A DNA stretch of 64,000 bases from DASUDX01 sp036275365 (lineage in GTDB: Bacteria > Pseudomonadota > Gammaproteobacteria > Nevskiales > Nevskiaceae): contig DASUDX010000047.1 of NCBI GenBank assembly GCA_036275365.1, positions 35,413 through 99,412 of the forward strand. Reading direction: 5' to 3'. This document shows positions 8,436-16,565 of the stretch, in pieces. The notes below the pieces were generated by a model. That model was given only the letters and a program-made list of their open reading frames with translations, made no database searches and was not told the DNA's origin. How positions within the stretch are numbered: position 1 is the stretch's first letter; each line of letters begins with the position of its first letter. The translations under genes and the position numbers were made by a program.

Positions 8436-9251
8436 TCAGTCCGGCTGGGTGTCGCGGGCACTGCGGCGGGCGGCGCGGCGCTCCTCGCGCAGGCGCAGCT
8501 GGCGGAAATCCCGATAGGCCTGGGCGCTCCACAGCCGGGCCAGGCTCTGCACATGCCAGCGCAGATGGCGCAGGGTGCGCCGGGTGGCGCGCTGGGCGCG
8601 GTGGCTGACCATCGCCGCCGGCACCACCTGCACCTCGTAGCCGGCGTTCCAGGCACGCAGGCAGAGGTCGGCGTCCTCGCAGTACATGAAAAAGCGCTCG
8701 TCGAAGCCGTTGAGCGCGCGGAAGGTATCGGCACGGAAGGCCATGAACAGGCCCGCCACCCAGTCCACCCGCTGCGCGCGCGACAGGGCGAGGTCGTACA
8801 GCGGCCGCTCGCCCCAGGTGTAGCGCTGCAGCAGGCGCAGCGGGCTGGGGGCGCGGCGGGCGTTGTCGGCGGCGCGGCCATCGGCCTCCACCACCCGGGT
8901 GCTGGCCACCCCCAGGCGGGCATTGCCGAAGGCCAGCGCCAGCCCCTCGAAGGGATTGCCGTGCAGGCGCAGCTCGGGGTCGATGGCGGCGAGGAAGCGA
9001 CCGCGGGCGCGCGCCAGCGCCGCGTTGTGATTGGCGCCGAAGCCCTTGGGCTGCGGATTGCGGATGATCGTCAGCGCCCCCGGCCAGAGCCGCTCCAGGC
9101 CCTCGGCCGGCTCCTCGATGTTGAGGGTCAGCAGGATCTCGGTGCGCGCCGGCAGCAGGTGCTCGCGGCAGTCGCGCAGGAGCCGGCGCACCGATCCTCC
9201 GTGGCCATGGCTGACCACCGAGAGGCTCCAGTCCGGACCGCCTTCGCTCAC
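8436..9251 (-). CDS. Glycosyltransferase family 2 (rhamnosyltransferase-like)
   Basis: The likely start is the GTG at 9251, which overlaps the upstream stop as GTGA; this gives 271 residues. Family-2 features are visible: NPQPKGFGANHNAAL, a nucleotide-sugar region ending IDPEL in place of the usual DxD-type end, and the acceptor signature GFDERFFMYCEDADLCLRAW. It resembles cytoplasmic enzymes that add rhamnose or a similar sugar to cell-surface glycans. It has no transmembrane segment. No other polysaccharide gene is nearby apart from the overlapping exported protein. Confidence 0.9.
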   Translation of the reverse strand: MSEGGPDWSLSVVSHGHGGSVRRLLRDCREHLLPARTEILLTLNIEEPAEGLERLWPGALTIIRNPQPKGFGANHNAALARARGRFLAAIDPELRLHGNPFEGLALAFGNARLGVASTRVVEADGRAADNARRAPSPLRLLQRYTWGERPLYDLALSRAQRVDWVAGLFMAFRADTFRALNGFDERFFMYCEDADLCLRAWNAGYEVQVVPAAMVSHRAQRATRRTLRHLRWHVQSLARLWSAQAYRDFRQLRLREERRAARRSARDTQPD

Positions 9252-9706
9252 GGCAGCGCGGTGGCGCGCAGATCCAGCCACAGCAGGGGCGCCGGCTGGT
9301 GGGCGCGCTCGGGCCGCAGCTCGAGCCGCCAGGGCTGATCGGGCGCGAGCGCGGCATCGACGCTGCGCAGCCGCTGCCAGCGGCCGCGGTAGCCGCTGTC
9401 GAGCTCACCGCGCAGGCGCCAGCCGGCGGCCCCGGGCTGGCGCTCGAGCTGGAAGGTGAGGCGGTAGCTCAACCGCTGCGGCGTCTCCGGATGCAGCTCC
9501 CAGCTGGTGGGAAAGCCGGTGTAGGTGGTGAAGCCGGCGCCATCCTCGGCATGGCCGGCCAGCTGGCCGCGCAGGGCGATCTGCACCGCCTCGGGCTCGG
9601 CGGTCTCGGCACTCTGGGCCGCCAGCGGCGCTGGCAGGGCGCTCAGCAGCAACAGCAGCAGCGGGATCAGACGCATCGGCAGGCGCAGGGTGAAGAGCGG
9701 GCGCAT
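9248..9706 (-). CDS. Exported protein of unknown function
   Basis: A 152-residue protein with a clear signal peptide (MRLIPLLLLLLSALPAPLAA, cleavage near LAA-QS). The mature part of about 120 residues is beta-rich (LSYRLTFQLER, WRLRGELDSGYR), looks soluble, and probably lies in the periplasm. No family is recognised. The first ATG (9706) has GGAGG upstream at a loose distance; a second ATG at 9676 gives a more compact signal. Its stop overlaps the GTG of the glycosyltransferase, so the pair is translationally coupled and the proteins may act together. Confidence 0.7.
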   Translation of the reverse strand: MRPLFTLRLPMRLIPLLLLLLSALPAPLAAQSAETAEPEAVQIALRGQLAGHAEDGAGFTTYTGFPTSWELHPETPQRLSYRLTFQLERQPGAAGWRLRGELDSGYRGRWQRLRSVDAALAPDQPWRLELRPERAHQPAPLLWLDLRATALP

Positions 9707-9739
9707 AAGCTAGCGCATCCCTCCCGCCTCCAAGACCTG

Positions 9740-10696
9740 ATGGCCGGCACCGCCAGCGACGCCCCGATCCGCCTTGCCCTGCATGGAGGGGCGGGCGAGC
9801 TGCCGCGCGAAGCCGGCCCGCCCACCGCCCAGCGGGCGGCGCTGCGCGAGATCGCCGCCGAGACGCTGGCCGCCCTGCGCGCCGGCGCCAGTGCGCTGGA
9901 CGCGGTGACCCTGGCGGTCGAGCGGCTGGAGGACTGCCCGCTGTTCAATGCCGGGGTCGGCGCGGTGCTGCATCGCGACGGCGGGGTGGAACTGGACGCC
10001 GCGGTGATGCGCGGTGCCGATCGCGCCTATGGCGGGGTCTGCGGGGTCAGCCGGGTGCGCCACCCGGTGCGGCTGGCGCGGCGGCTGTGCGAGGCCGGCG
10101 GCCCGGTGCTGGTGCAGGGCGCCGGCGCCGAGGCCCTGGCCCGCGAGCACGGTCTGGAACTGGTCAGCCCGGCGCACTTCATCACCCCGCTGCGGCAGGC
10201 CCAGCTCGAGCGCGCCCAGCGCCGCGGCGTGGTGGTGCTGGACCACGACCTCGCCCCGCCGGCCGAGCCGGTGGACGAAAGCGGCTTCGGCACCGTGGGG
10301 GCGGTGGCCCGAGACGCCCAGGGCCGCCTGGCCGCCGCCACCAGCACCGGCGGGCTGACCAACAAGCGACCCGGGCGGATCGGCGACACCCCGATCGCCG
10401 GTGCCGGCACCTGGGCGGATGACCGCAGCCTGGCGGTGTCCTGCACCGGCACCGGCGAGAGCTTCCTGCGCGCCGCCGTGGCCCACCAGCTGCATGCGCG
10501 GGTGCTGTGGGGCGGGCAGAGCCTGGCGCTGGCCTGCGAGGCCACCTTCGAGGATGTGGCGGCGCTCGGGGGTCATGGCGGGGCCATCGTCATCGACCGC
10601 GAGGGCCGCATCGCCCTGCCCTACAACTCCGGGGTGCTGTTCCGCGCCTGGGTCGAGGCCGATGGCGAGATCCGCGTCGCCGTCGGCAAGGACTGA
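9740..10696 (+). CDS. iaaA: Isoaspartyl peptidase / L-asparaginase (Ntn hydrolase, family T2)
   Basis: A 318-residue plant-type asparaginase. The N-terminal LALHGGAGE and ERLEDCPLFNAGVGAVL match the alpha-subunit signature. The autocleavage site is before the threonine in GFGTVGAVARD, with the substrate-binding TSTGGLTNKRPGRIGDTPIAGAG segment downstream. The enzyme should mature by self-cleavage and hydrolyse iso-Asp dipeptides and asparagine in the cytoplasm. The ATG at 9740 is the only start giving the normal length. moaB follows after 3 bp. Confidence 0.93.
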   Translation: MAGTASDAPIRLALHGGAGELPREAGPPTAQRAALREIAAETLAALRAGASALDAVTLAVERLEDCPLFNAGVGAVLHRDGGVELDAAVMRGADRAYGGVCGVSRVRHPVRLARRLCEAGGPVLVQGAGAEALAREHGLELVSPAHFITPLRQAQLERAQRRGVVVLDHDLAPPAEPVDESGFGTVGAVARDAQGRLAAATSTGGLTNKRPGRIGDTPIAGAGTWADDRSLAVSCTGTGESFLRAAVAHQLHARVLWGGQSLALACEATFEDVAALGGHGGAIVIDREGRIALPYNSGVLFRAWVEADGEIRVAVGKD

Positions 10697-10699
10697 GCA

Positions 10700-11194
10700 A
10701 TGAACCTGGTCGTCCTCACCGTCTCCGACACCCGCACCCTGGACACCGACACCAGCGGTGCCTATCTCGAGCAGGCGGCGGGCGAGGCCGGGCACCGCGT
10801 GCTCGTCCGCCGCGTCTGCCACGATGACCGCTACCGCCTGCGCGCCGAGGTGAGCGGCTGGATCGCCGATCCCGAGGTGCAGGTCATCCTCTGCAACGGC
10901 GGCACCGGCGTGACCGGCCGCGATGTCACGCCGGAGGCGCTGCGGCCGCTGTTCGACAAGGAGCTGGAGGGCTTCGGCGAGCTGTTCCGCTGGCTCAGCT
11001 TCGAGGACATCGGCACCTCCACCCTGCAGAGCCGGGCGCTCGCCGGGGTGGCCAATGGCACCTTGATCTTCTGCCTGCCCGGGTCCACCGGCGCCTGCCG
11101 GCTGGGCTGGGAGAAGATCCTGCGTCACCAGCTCGACGCCGCCCACAAGCCCTGTAACTTCGCCACCCTGCTGCCCCGCCTGAAGGAGCGCTGA
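10700..11194 (+). CDS. moaB: Molybdopterin biosynthesis protein MoaB
   Basis: A 164-residue MoaB/Mog-family protein, normal length. The conserved VSDTRTLDTDTSG start and the CNGGTGVTGRDVTPEAL core are the molybdopterin-binding signatures; CLPGSTGACRLGW is the third conserved stretch. It is thought to adenylylate molybdopterin in molybdenum-cofactor synthesis. No other moa gene is in the window, so it is an orphan here. AAGGA lies ahead of the ATG. It sits between iaaA (3 bp) and an exported amidohydrolase (1 bp), a tight three-gene unit without an obvious shared pathway. Confidence 0.95.
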   Translation: MNLVVLTVSDTRTLDTDTSGAYLEQAAGEAGHRVLVRRVCHDDRYRLRAEVSGWIADPEVQVILCNGGTGVTGRDVTPEALRPLFDKELEGFGELFRWLSFEDIGTSTLQSRALAGVANGTLIFCLPGSTGACRLGWEKILRHQLDAAHKPCNFATLLPRLKER

Positions 11195-11195
11195 G

Positions 11196-12482
11196 ATGAT
11201 CCGTCCGCTGACCCTGCTGAGCCTTGCCCTGTGCCTGCTGGCGCCGCCCGCCTGGTCGCTGTCGATCGACTGCGGACGGGTGCTCGATGTGCAGACCGGC
11301 CGCTGGCTGGAGCGCCAGACCCTGAGCGTGGCCGAGGGCCGCATCCGCGCCATCGACCCCTGGCCGGCCAGCTTCGAGGGCGAGCGCATCGATCTGCGCG
11401 AGCTGTCCTGCCTGCCCGGCCTGATCGATCTGCATGTGCATCTGACCAGCGAGACCGCGCCGCAGGCCGAGGCCTTCCGCGAGGCCCTGCAGGGCGGCGC
11501 GGTGGACGCCGCCTATGAGTCGGTGCCGTGGGCGCGGCGCACCCTGGAGGCCGGCTTCACCACCGTGCGCGATCTCGGCAGCAGCGAGGGCCTGGGGGTG
11601 GCGCTCAAGCGGGCGATTGCCGCCGGCCATGTGGTGGGACCGCGGATGATGGTCTCCGGCAAGTCGATCGCCACCACCGGCGGCCATGCCGATCCCACCA
11701 ACAGCCTGGGCCCGCGGCTGGCGCGGGCGCTGGGCGTGCCCGGGCCGATCGATGGCGTCATCGACAGCCCCGAGCAGGCCCGCCAGGCGGTGCGCGCCCG
11801 CTACAAGGAGGGCGCCGACCTGATCAAGATCACCGCCACCGGCGGTGTGCTCAGCCAGGCCGCCAGCGGCCAGAACGCCCAGTTCACCGAGGCCGAGCTG
11901 GCCGCCATCGTCAGCACCGCGCGCGACTACGGCTTCAAGGTGGCGGCCCATGCCCACGGCGCCGAGGGCATGAAGCGCGCCCTGCGCGCCGGGGTCGACA
12001 CCATCGAGCACGGCACCTTCATGGACGAGGAGACCCTCCAGCTGTTCCGCAAGACCGGCGCCTGGTATGTGCCCACCGTCTCCGCCGGCAAGTTCGTCGG
12101 CGAGAAGAGCCGCGACCCGCATTACTACTCGCCGATCGTGCGGCCGAAGGCGGCGGCGGTGGGGCCGCAGATCCAGTCCACCCTGGCGCGGGCCTGGAAG
12201 GCCGGGGTGAAGATCGCCTTCGGCACCGATGCCGGGGTCTTCCCCCACGGCGAGAACGCCCGCGAGTTCGTCTACATGGTCGAGGCCGGCATGCCGCCGC
12301 TGGAGGCCCTGCGCGCGGCCACCCTGCACGCCGCCGAGGCCCTGGGCCAGGCCCAGACCCTGGGCCGGCTGGCGCCCGGCTATGCCGCCGATCTGGTGGC
12401 GGTGGAGGGCGATCCGCTGGCCGACATCGCCCGCCTGCAGGCGCCGCGGGCGGTGATCCAGGGCGGGCGGCGGGTGCGGTAA
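11196..12482 (+). CDS. Exported metal-dependent amidohydrolase (imidazolonepropionase/prolidase-like)
   Basis: A 428-residue protein with a signal peptide (cleavage near AWS-LSI). The amidohydrolase metal site is complete: DLHVHL, a lysine in DLIKITATGGV likely to be carbamylated, HAHG, EHGTF and FGTDAGVFPHG. Secreted members of this subgroup cleave dipeptides with C-terminal Pro, Arg or Lys, or N-acyl amino acids; the substrate cannot be fixed from sequence. Both this gene and iaaA in the same unit act on unusual peptides, which fits peptide scavenging. AAGGAG precedes the ATG. Confidence 0.92.
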   Translation: MIRPLTLLSLALCLLAPPAWSLSIDCGRVLDVQTGRWLERQTLSVAEGRIRAIDPWPASFEGERIDLRELSCLPGLIDLHVHLTSETAPQAEAFREALQGGAVDAAYESVPWARRTLEAGFTTVRDLGSSEGLGVALKRAIAAGHVVGPRMMVSGKSIATTGGHADPTNSLGPRLARALGVPGPIDGVIDSPEQARQAVRARYKEGADLIKITATGGVLSQAASGQNAQFTEAELAAIVSTARDYGFKVAAHAHGAEGMKRALRAGVDTIEHGTFMDEETLQLFRKTGAWYVPTVSAGKFVGEKSRDPHYYSPIVRPKAAAVGPQIQSTLARAWKAGVKIAFGTDAGVFPHGENAREFVYMVEAGMPPLEALRAATLHAAEALGQAQTLGRLAPGYAADLVAVEGDPLADIARLQAPRAVIQGGRRVR

Positions 12483-12548
12483 CCGGGGCCGCCCGGGCCG
12501 GCCGTTCATCCCCGGTCCAAGCCCGCTGGCCGGGAACTTTTCCGGCCC

Positions 12549-12575
12549 TTAGCACTCTGAGGACGCGAGTGCTAA
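12549..12575 (+). promoter_or_regulatory. CIRCE operator (HrcA site) over the rpoH promoter
   Basis: TTAGCACTC (12549-12557), nine spacer bases and GAGTGCTAA (12567-12575) form an exact match to the CIRCE consensus bound by the heat-shock repressor HrcA. It overlaps a plausible sigma-70 promoter: TTAGCA at 12549-12554 and TAAATT at 12573-12578 with an 18-bp spacer. The site lies 33 bp before the rpoH start codon. Confidence 0.93.
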
Positions 12576-12608
12576 ATTGAGCCTCGAACCTTGAAAGGGA
12601 GGTTGGTC

Positions 12609-13475
12609 ATGTCCACCGCCGTTGCCCTGCGCCAGCCCGCGATGCTGATGCCGCTGTCGGGCAGCCTGGACGCCTATATCGCCTCGGTCGGGCAGATTCC
12701 GGTGCTCGATGTCGCCGAAGAGCAGCAGCTGGCGCGCCGCCTGCGTGAAGACCAGGACCTGGCCGCCGCCCAGAAGCTGGTGCTCTCCAATCTGCGGTTC
12801 GTGGTCCATATCGCCCGCGGCTACATGGGCTATGGCCTGCAGCTGGCCGACCTGATCCAGGAAGGCAATGTGGGGCTGATGAAGGCGGTCAAGCGCTTCG
12901 ACCCGGATGTGGGCGTGCGCCTGATCAGCTTTGCCGTGCACTGGATCAAGGCCGAGATCCACGAATTCGTGCTGAAGAACTGGCGCATCGTCAAGATCGC
13001 CACCACCAAGGCCCAGCGCAAGCTGTTCTTCAACCTGCGCTCGGCCAAGCGCGGCCTGGGCTGGCTGTCGCCGGCCGAGGTCGAGTCGATCGCCGCCGAT
13101 CTCAAGGTCAAGCCCGAGGAAGTGCTGCAGATGGAAGCGCGGCTGGGGGGCGGCGATGTCTCCTTCAGCGCCAGCGGCTCGGATGACGAGGACAGCTATG
13201 TCCCCGAGGACTATCTGGCCGTCGAGGAAGGCGGCTATGCCGCCATCGAGAATGGCGAGGTCCAGGACCGCCAGGAAGAGGCGATGCGCGAGGGCCTCAA
13301 GCGGCTGTCCGAGCGCGAGCGCGACATCCTGATGCGGCGCTGGCTGCACGAGGGCGAAAAGACCGGCCTGCAGGAACTGGCCGACGAGTACGGCGTCTCG
13401 GCCGAGCGCATCCGCCAGATCGAGGTGGCGGCGATGAAGAAGCTGCGCAAGGTGATCGAGACCGAGGCAGCCTAA
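12609..13475 (+). CDS. rpoH: RNA polymerase heat-shock sigma factor sigma-32
   Basis: A 288-residue sigma-70-family protein. The RpoH box QRKLFFNLR identifies it as sigma-32. Region 2 (LVLSNLRFVVHIARGY, GLQLADLIQEGNVGLMKAVKRFDP) and region 4 (LQELADEYGVSAERIRQIEVAAMKKLR) are intact. I use the ATG at 12609, six bases after GGGAGG; an in-frame upstream ATG at 12591 has no such site. It directs transcription of chaperone and protease genes. It is preceded by a perfect CIRCE element, so HrcA probably represses it, and followed by a strong terminator, so it is monocistronic. Confidence 0.97.
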   Translation: MSTAVALRQPAMLMPLSGSLDAYIASVGQIPVLDVAEEQQLARRLREDQDLAAAQKLVLSNLRFVVHIARGYMGYGLQLADLIQEGNVGLMKAVKRFDPDVGVRLISFAVHWIKAEIHEFVLKNWRIVKIATTKAQRKLFFNLRSAKRGLGWLSPAEVESIAADLKVKPEEVLQMEARLGGGDVSFSASGSDDEDSYVPEDYLAVEEGGYAAIENGEVQDRQEEAMREGLKRLSERERDILMRRWLHEGEKTGLQELADEYGVSAERIRQIEVAAMKKLRKVIETEAA

Positions 13476-13496
13476 ACTCCTCGTCTCCGGTACCCC

Positions 13497-13528
13497 GAAG
13501 GCCCGGCTCCGCCGGGCCTTCTTGCTTG
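13497..13528 (+). terminator. Rho-independent terminator of rpoH
   Basis: An 11-bp perfect stem (GAAGGCCCGGC / GCCGGGCCTTC, 13497-13507 and 13511-13521) with a 3-base loop is followed by TTGCTTG. It lies 21 bp after the rpoH stop. Confidence 0.9.
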
Positions 13529-13545
13529 CACAGCCAGGATCGACG

Positions 13546-14226
13546 ATGTCCGACGACCCCGCCGAGGCCGCCGCGCCCGTTCCGCTCAAGACCCGCCTGG
13601 CCGCCCGCCTGCTGGCCGGACTGATGCGGCTGATCTTCCTCACCAGCCGGCGCCGCTACACCGGGCTTGCGCATCTGCAGACGGCCATGGACGGCGGGCC
13701 GGTGATCGTGGTGTCCTGGCACAACCGCAACATCCTCGGCCCGTTCGGCTACCTCGCCCATCGCCGGCCCGGGCGCGCCTTCACCCCGCTCGCCAGCGCC
13801 TCGCGCGACGGCACCCTGGCGGCGCTGGCGATGCGGCATCTGGGGGTGGAATGCATCCGCGGTTCCTCCAGCCGCGGCGGCAGTGCCGCCCTGCGGCAGA
13901 TGGTGAAATCGGCCAGGGCCGGCAACGACCTCGGCATCACCCCGGATGGCCCGCGCGGACCCAAGTACGTGGTCCAGCCGGGGGTCATCACCACCGCCCG
14001 CCTGACCGGCCTGCCGATCGTCCCGATGAGCTACCAGGCGCGCCGGCGGATCGAGCTGCGGAGCTGGGACGCGATGATCGTGCCCTGGCCGTTCAACCGC
14101 CTGCACTATGTCTATGGCGAGCCGATCCGGGTGCCGCGCGAGGCCGACGAGCCGCAGATGGAGGCTCTGCGCCAGCAGGTGGAGCAGGCCCTGCTGACGA
14201 TTGGCGAGACCGCCGGACGCGACTGA
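13546..14226 (+). CDS. DUF374 lysophospholipid acyltransferase-like protein
   Basis: A 226-residue DUF374 protein starting at the ATG at 13546, with AGGA upstream. The acyltransferase motif appears as SWHNRN, where the family has H-N in place of HxxxxD, followed by SRDG, the GSSSRGG block and ITPDGPRGP. A hydrophobic segment at about residues 22-36 suggests membrane association. Members are predicted acyltransferases of envelope lipids; the acceptor is unknown. The gene stands alone after the rpoH terminator. Confidence 0.85.
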   Translation: MSDDPAEAAAPVPLKTRLAARLLAGLMRLIFLTSRRRYTGLAHLQTAMDGGPVIVVSWHNRNILGPFGYLAHRRPGRAFTPLASASRDGTLAALAMRHLGVECIRGSSSRGGSAALRQMVKSARAGNDLGITPDGPRGPKYVVQPGVITTARLTGLPIVPMSYQARRRIELRSWDAMIVPWPFNRLHYVYGEPIRVPREADEPQMEALRQQVEQALLTIGETAGRD

Positions 14227-14315
14227 GCCCGGCCGAGTTCGACCCGGGGCGGCCAGCCCCGCCAGCGCCGTGGCCGGGTGCTATCGTGCGCGCGTTTTGA
14301 CCACCGGCGCGCGCC

Positions 14316-15227
14316 ATGCGGGACGATTTCGAGGCCAGTTTCCAGGAGCAGCTGCAGGCGATCGAGGCCGAGACCCTCGATGGCCCGGTGGATCTCGAGC
14401 GCCTGCCGGCGGCCCTCTCCGAGCGCAGCCTGCCGGCGCCCTACTGCTTTGCCTATCCGGCGCCGGTCCAGGGTGCGGACGACCCCGCCTCGATCCTGCG
14501 CGAGCAGGTGTGGGAGCCGGAGTCGCGCCAGCGCGCCGCCGCCCTGATGGTGCGCTACAGCCAGCCGGGCGCCCTGCGCGAGCAGATGCTGGGCGGGGCG
14601 GATGATGCGACGCTGGCCGCCTGCGCGCGCATCCTCGCCGTGCTGGTGTGCGCCGAGGAATCGGCGATCAATGTCTTCGAGCACGAGTGCGGCCGCCTGC
14701 AGCGCGAGCAGGTGCAGGCCAACGAGCGCGCCCTGCGCGAGATCGAAACCGAGGAGCGGGTGCACAACTGGCTGATCCAGCAGGCCCGCGCCCATCTGCC
14801 GGCACCGGAGGATCTCGATGCCATCCGCCGCCGCACCCGCCGGCTGTTCATGCGGGTGGCCAGCCGCGACATCGCCGAGCACTTCGCCCGCCTCACCGGT
14901 CTGGATTCCGGGGTCTGCATCTCGCTTTCGGCCCTGCTCGGCTCGGCCAAGGTGCGCCGGCTGTCCGGCTTCGCCGAGCTGCTGACCCATATCCGCCATG
15001 ACGAGGCGACCCATGTGCGCAAGTCGCGCGAGCACGCGGTGGGCCTTGGGTTTGACGCCACCCGCTTCCACGAGTGCTACGACCTGACCCGTACCGGGAT
15101 GGTCGAGATGCTGCGGCCGATCAGCAGCAGCTTCGAGACGCTGGAGGTCGATCCGGAGCGCCTGTTCAAGCGCCTGCTGCGCTTCCAGGACAAGCGCAGC
15201 GTCAGCAGCGCCGAGGTGGTTGACTGA
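14316..15227 (+). CDS. Ferritin-like diiron protein of unknown substrate
   Basis: A 303-residue soluble, strongly helical protein. I do not recognise the family, but the diiron-carboxylate pattern is clear: Glu115 (AEESAIN), Glu147 and His150 (EERVH), Glu188 (DIAEHF), Glu230 and His233 (DEATH). Spacing of 32 residues from the first Glu to the first ExxH, then a Glu and a second ExxH, matches four-helix-bundle oxygenases and oxidases such as AurF-type N-oxygenases or ribonucleotide-reductase R2. No reductase or carrier-protein gene is adjacent. A candidate -10 (TATCGT, 14282-14287) lies 28 bp upstream. Confidence 0.65.
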   Translation: MRDDFEASFQEQLQAIEAETLDGPVDLERLPAALSERSLPAPYCFAYPAPVQGADDPASILREQVWEPESRQRAAALMVRYSQPGALREQMLGGADDATLAACARILAVLVCAEESAINVFEHECGRLQREQVQANERALREIETEERVHNWLIQQARAHLPAPEDLDAIRRRTRRLFMRVASRDIAEHFARLTGLDSGVCISLSALLGSAKVRRLSGFAELLTHIRHDEATHVRKSREHAVGLGFDATRFHECYDLTRTGMVEMLRPISSSFETLEVDPERLFKRLLRFQDKRSVSSAEVVD

Positions 15228-15312
15228 GCGGCGTCCGACGCCGGTTTTCAGTCCCGCCTGCAGCACCGGGCGGCGCCGCGGCTATGCTGTGGCCATCCGT
15301 TGCGGGTTTCCC

Positions 15313-16536
15313 ATGAACGACACCTCGGCCCTGCTGGGCCAGCTCAAGATCGACCGCGAGCCGCCGCCGGCCCGCTCCCCCTGGCTGTGGATCGCCCTGC
15401 TGGGCCTGGCGCTGGCGGCCGCTCTGGCCGGCTGGTGGCTGAGCCGGCCGCAGGCGCCGCTGGTGCGTACCGCCACGGTCAGCGTGCTGTCGCGCCCGGC
15501 CGCGGCCGCCTCGGTGCTCGATGGCTCCGGCTATGTGGTGGCCAGGCGCCAGGCCACGGTCTCTTCCAAGGTCACCGGCAAGGTGCTCGAGGTGCTGATC
15601 GAGGAAGGCCAGCGGGTGGAGGCCGGCCAGGTGCTGGCCCGCATCGATGACAGCAACGCCGGTGCGGCCCTGTCTCTGGCGCGCAGCCAGCTGGAGGCCG
15701 CCCGCGCCCAGCTCGCCGAGGTGCAGGTGCAGCTCGCCGAGGCCGAGCGCACCCTGGGCCGCAACCGCGAGCTGGCCGGCCGCGGTCTGGTCAGCCAGGC
15801 TGCGCTGGACGCCGCCCAGGCCAGCCGCGACGCCCTGCGCGCACGCCTGGCCAGCACCGAGCGCCAGGTGGATGTGGCCGCCGCCAGCCTCGAGGTGCAG
15901 CAGCGCCAGGTCGAGGACACCGTGGTGCGCGCGCCGTTTGCCGGGGTGATCACGGTGAAGAATGCCCAGCCGGGCGAGATGATCTCGCCGCTGTCGGCCG
16001 GCGGCGACGGCACCCGTACCGGCATCGGCACCCTGGTGGACATGGACTCGCTGGAAGTCGAGGTCGATGTCAACGAGAACTTCATCAACCGCGTGCAGCC
16101 GGGCCAGCCGGTGACCGCCACCCTCAACGCCTACGCCGACTGGAAGATCCCCGCCGAGGTGATCGCGGTGATCCCGGCCGCCGATCGCAGCAAGGCGACG
16201 GTCAAGGTGCGGGTGGGCCTGAAGAGCCGCGACCCGCGCATTCTTCCCGACATGGGGGTGCGGGTGAGCTTCCTCGCCGAGGCCGCGCCGGCCGACGGGG
16301 CTGCGTCGGCCAAGCCCGCCGCCAGCCTGCCTGAGGTCGCCCTGGGCCAGGACGGCGGTCAGGATGTGGTCTGGATCGTGCGTGGCGAGATCGTGGAGCG
16401 GCGCGCGGTCAAGGTCGGCGCCCGCCAGGGCGGGCAGGTGGAGATCGCCGCCGGGCTCGCCGGGGGCGAGACGGTGGTGATGGATCCACCGCCCGGACTT
16501 GCCGATGGCGCCGCCATCCGCCTCAACACTGACTGA
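15313..16536 (+). CDS. Periplasmic adaptor subunit (HlyD/MacA family) of an ABC exporter
   Basis: A 407-residue membrane-fusion protein starting at the ATG at 15313. A short cytoplasmic N-terminus leads into one helix (WLWIALLGLALAAALAGWWL), then a lipoyl half-domain (VTGKVLEVLIEEGQRVEAGQVLARID), a coiled-coil hairpin (about 120-200), the second lipoyl half (DTVVRAPFAGVITVKNAQPGEMI) and beta-barrel domains. It bridges an inner-membrane transporter to an outer-membrane channel. The ATPase follows after 29 bp and two permeases after that; no TolC-like gene is present. TATGCT at 15283-15288 is a candidate -10. Confidence 0.93.
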   Translation: MNDTSALLGQLKIDREPPPARSPWLWIALLGLALAAALAGWWLSRPQAPLVRTATVSVLSRPAAAASVLDGSGYVVARRQATVSSKVTGKVLEVLIEEGQRVEAGQVLARIDDSNAGAALSLARSQLEAARAQLAEVQVQLAEAERTLGRNRELAGRGLVSQAALDAAQASRDALRARLASTERQVDVAAASLEVQQRQVEDTVVRAPFAGVITVKNAQPGEMISPLSAGGDGTRTGIGTLVDMDSLEVEVDVNENFINRVQPGQPVTATLNAYADWKIPAEVIAVIPAADRSKATVKVRVGLKSRDPRILPDMGVRVSFLAEAAPADGAASAKPAASLPEVALGQDGGQDVVWIVRGEIVERRAVKVGARQGGQVEIAAGLAGGETVVMDPPPGLADGAAIRLNTD

Positions 16537-16565
16537 TTCCTCCCTTCCTCCCACCGAGTCCGGCC

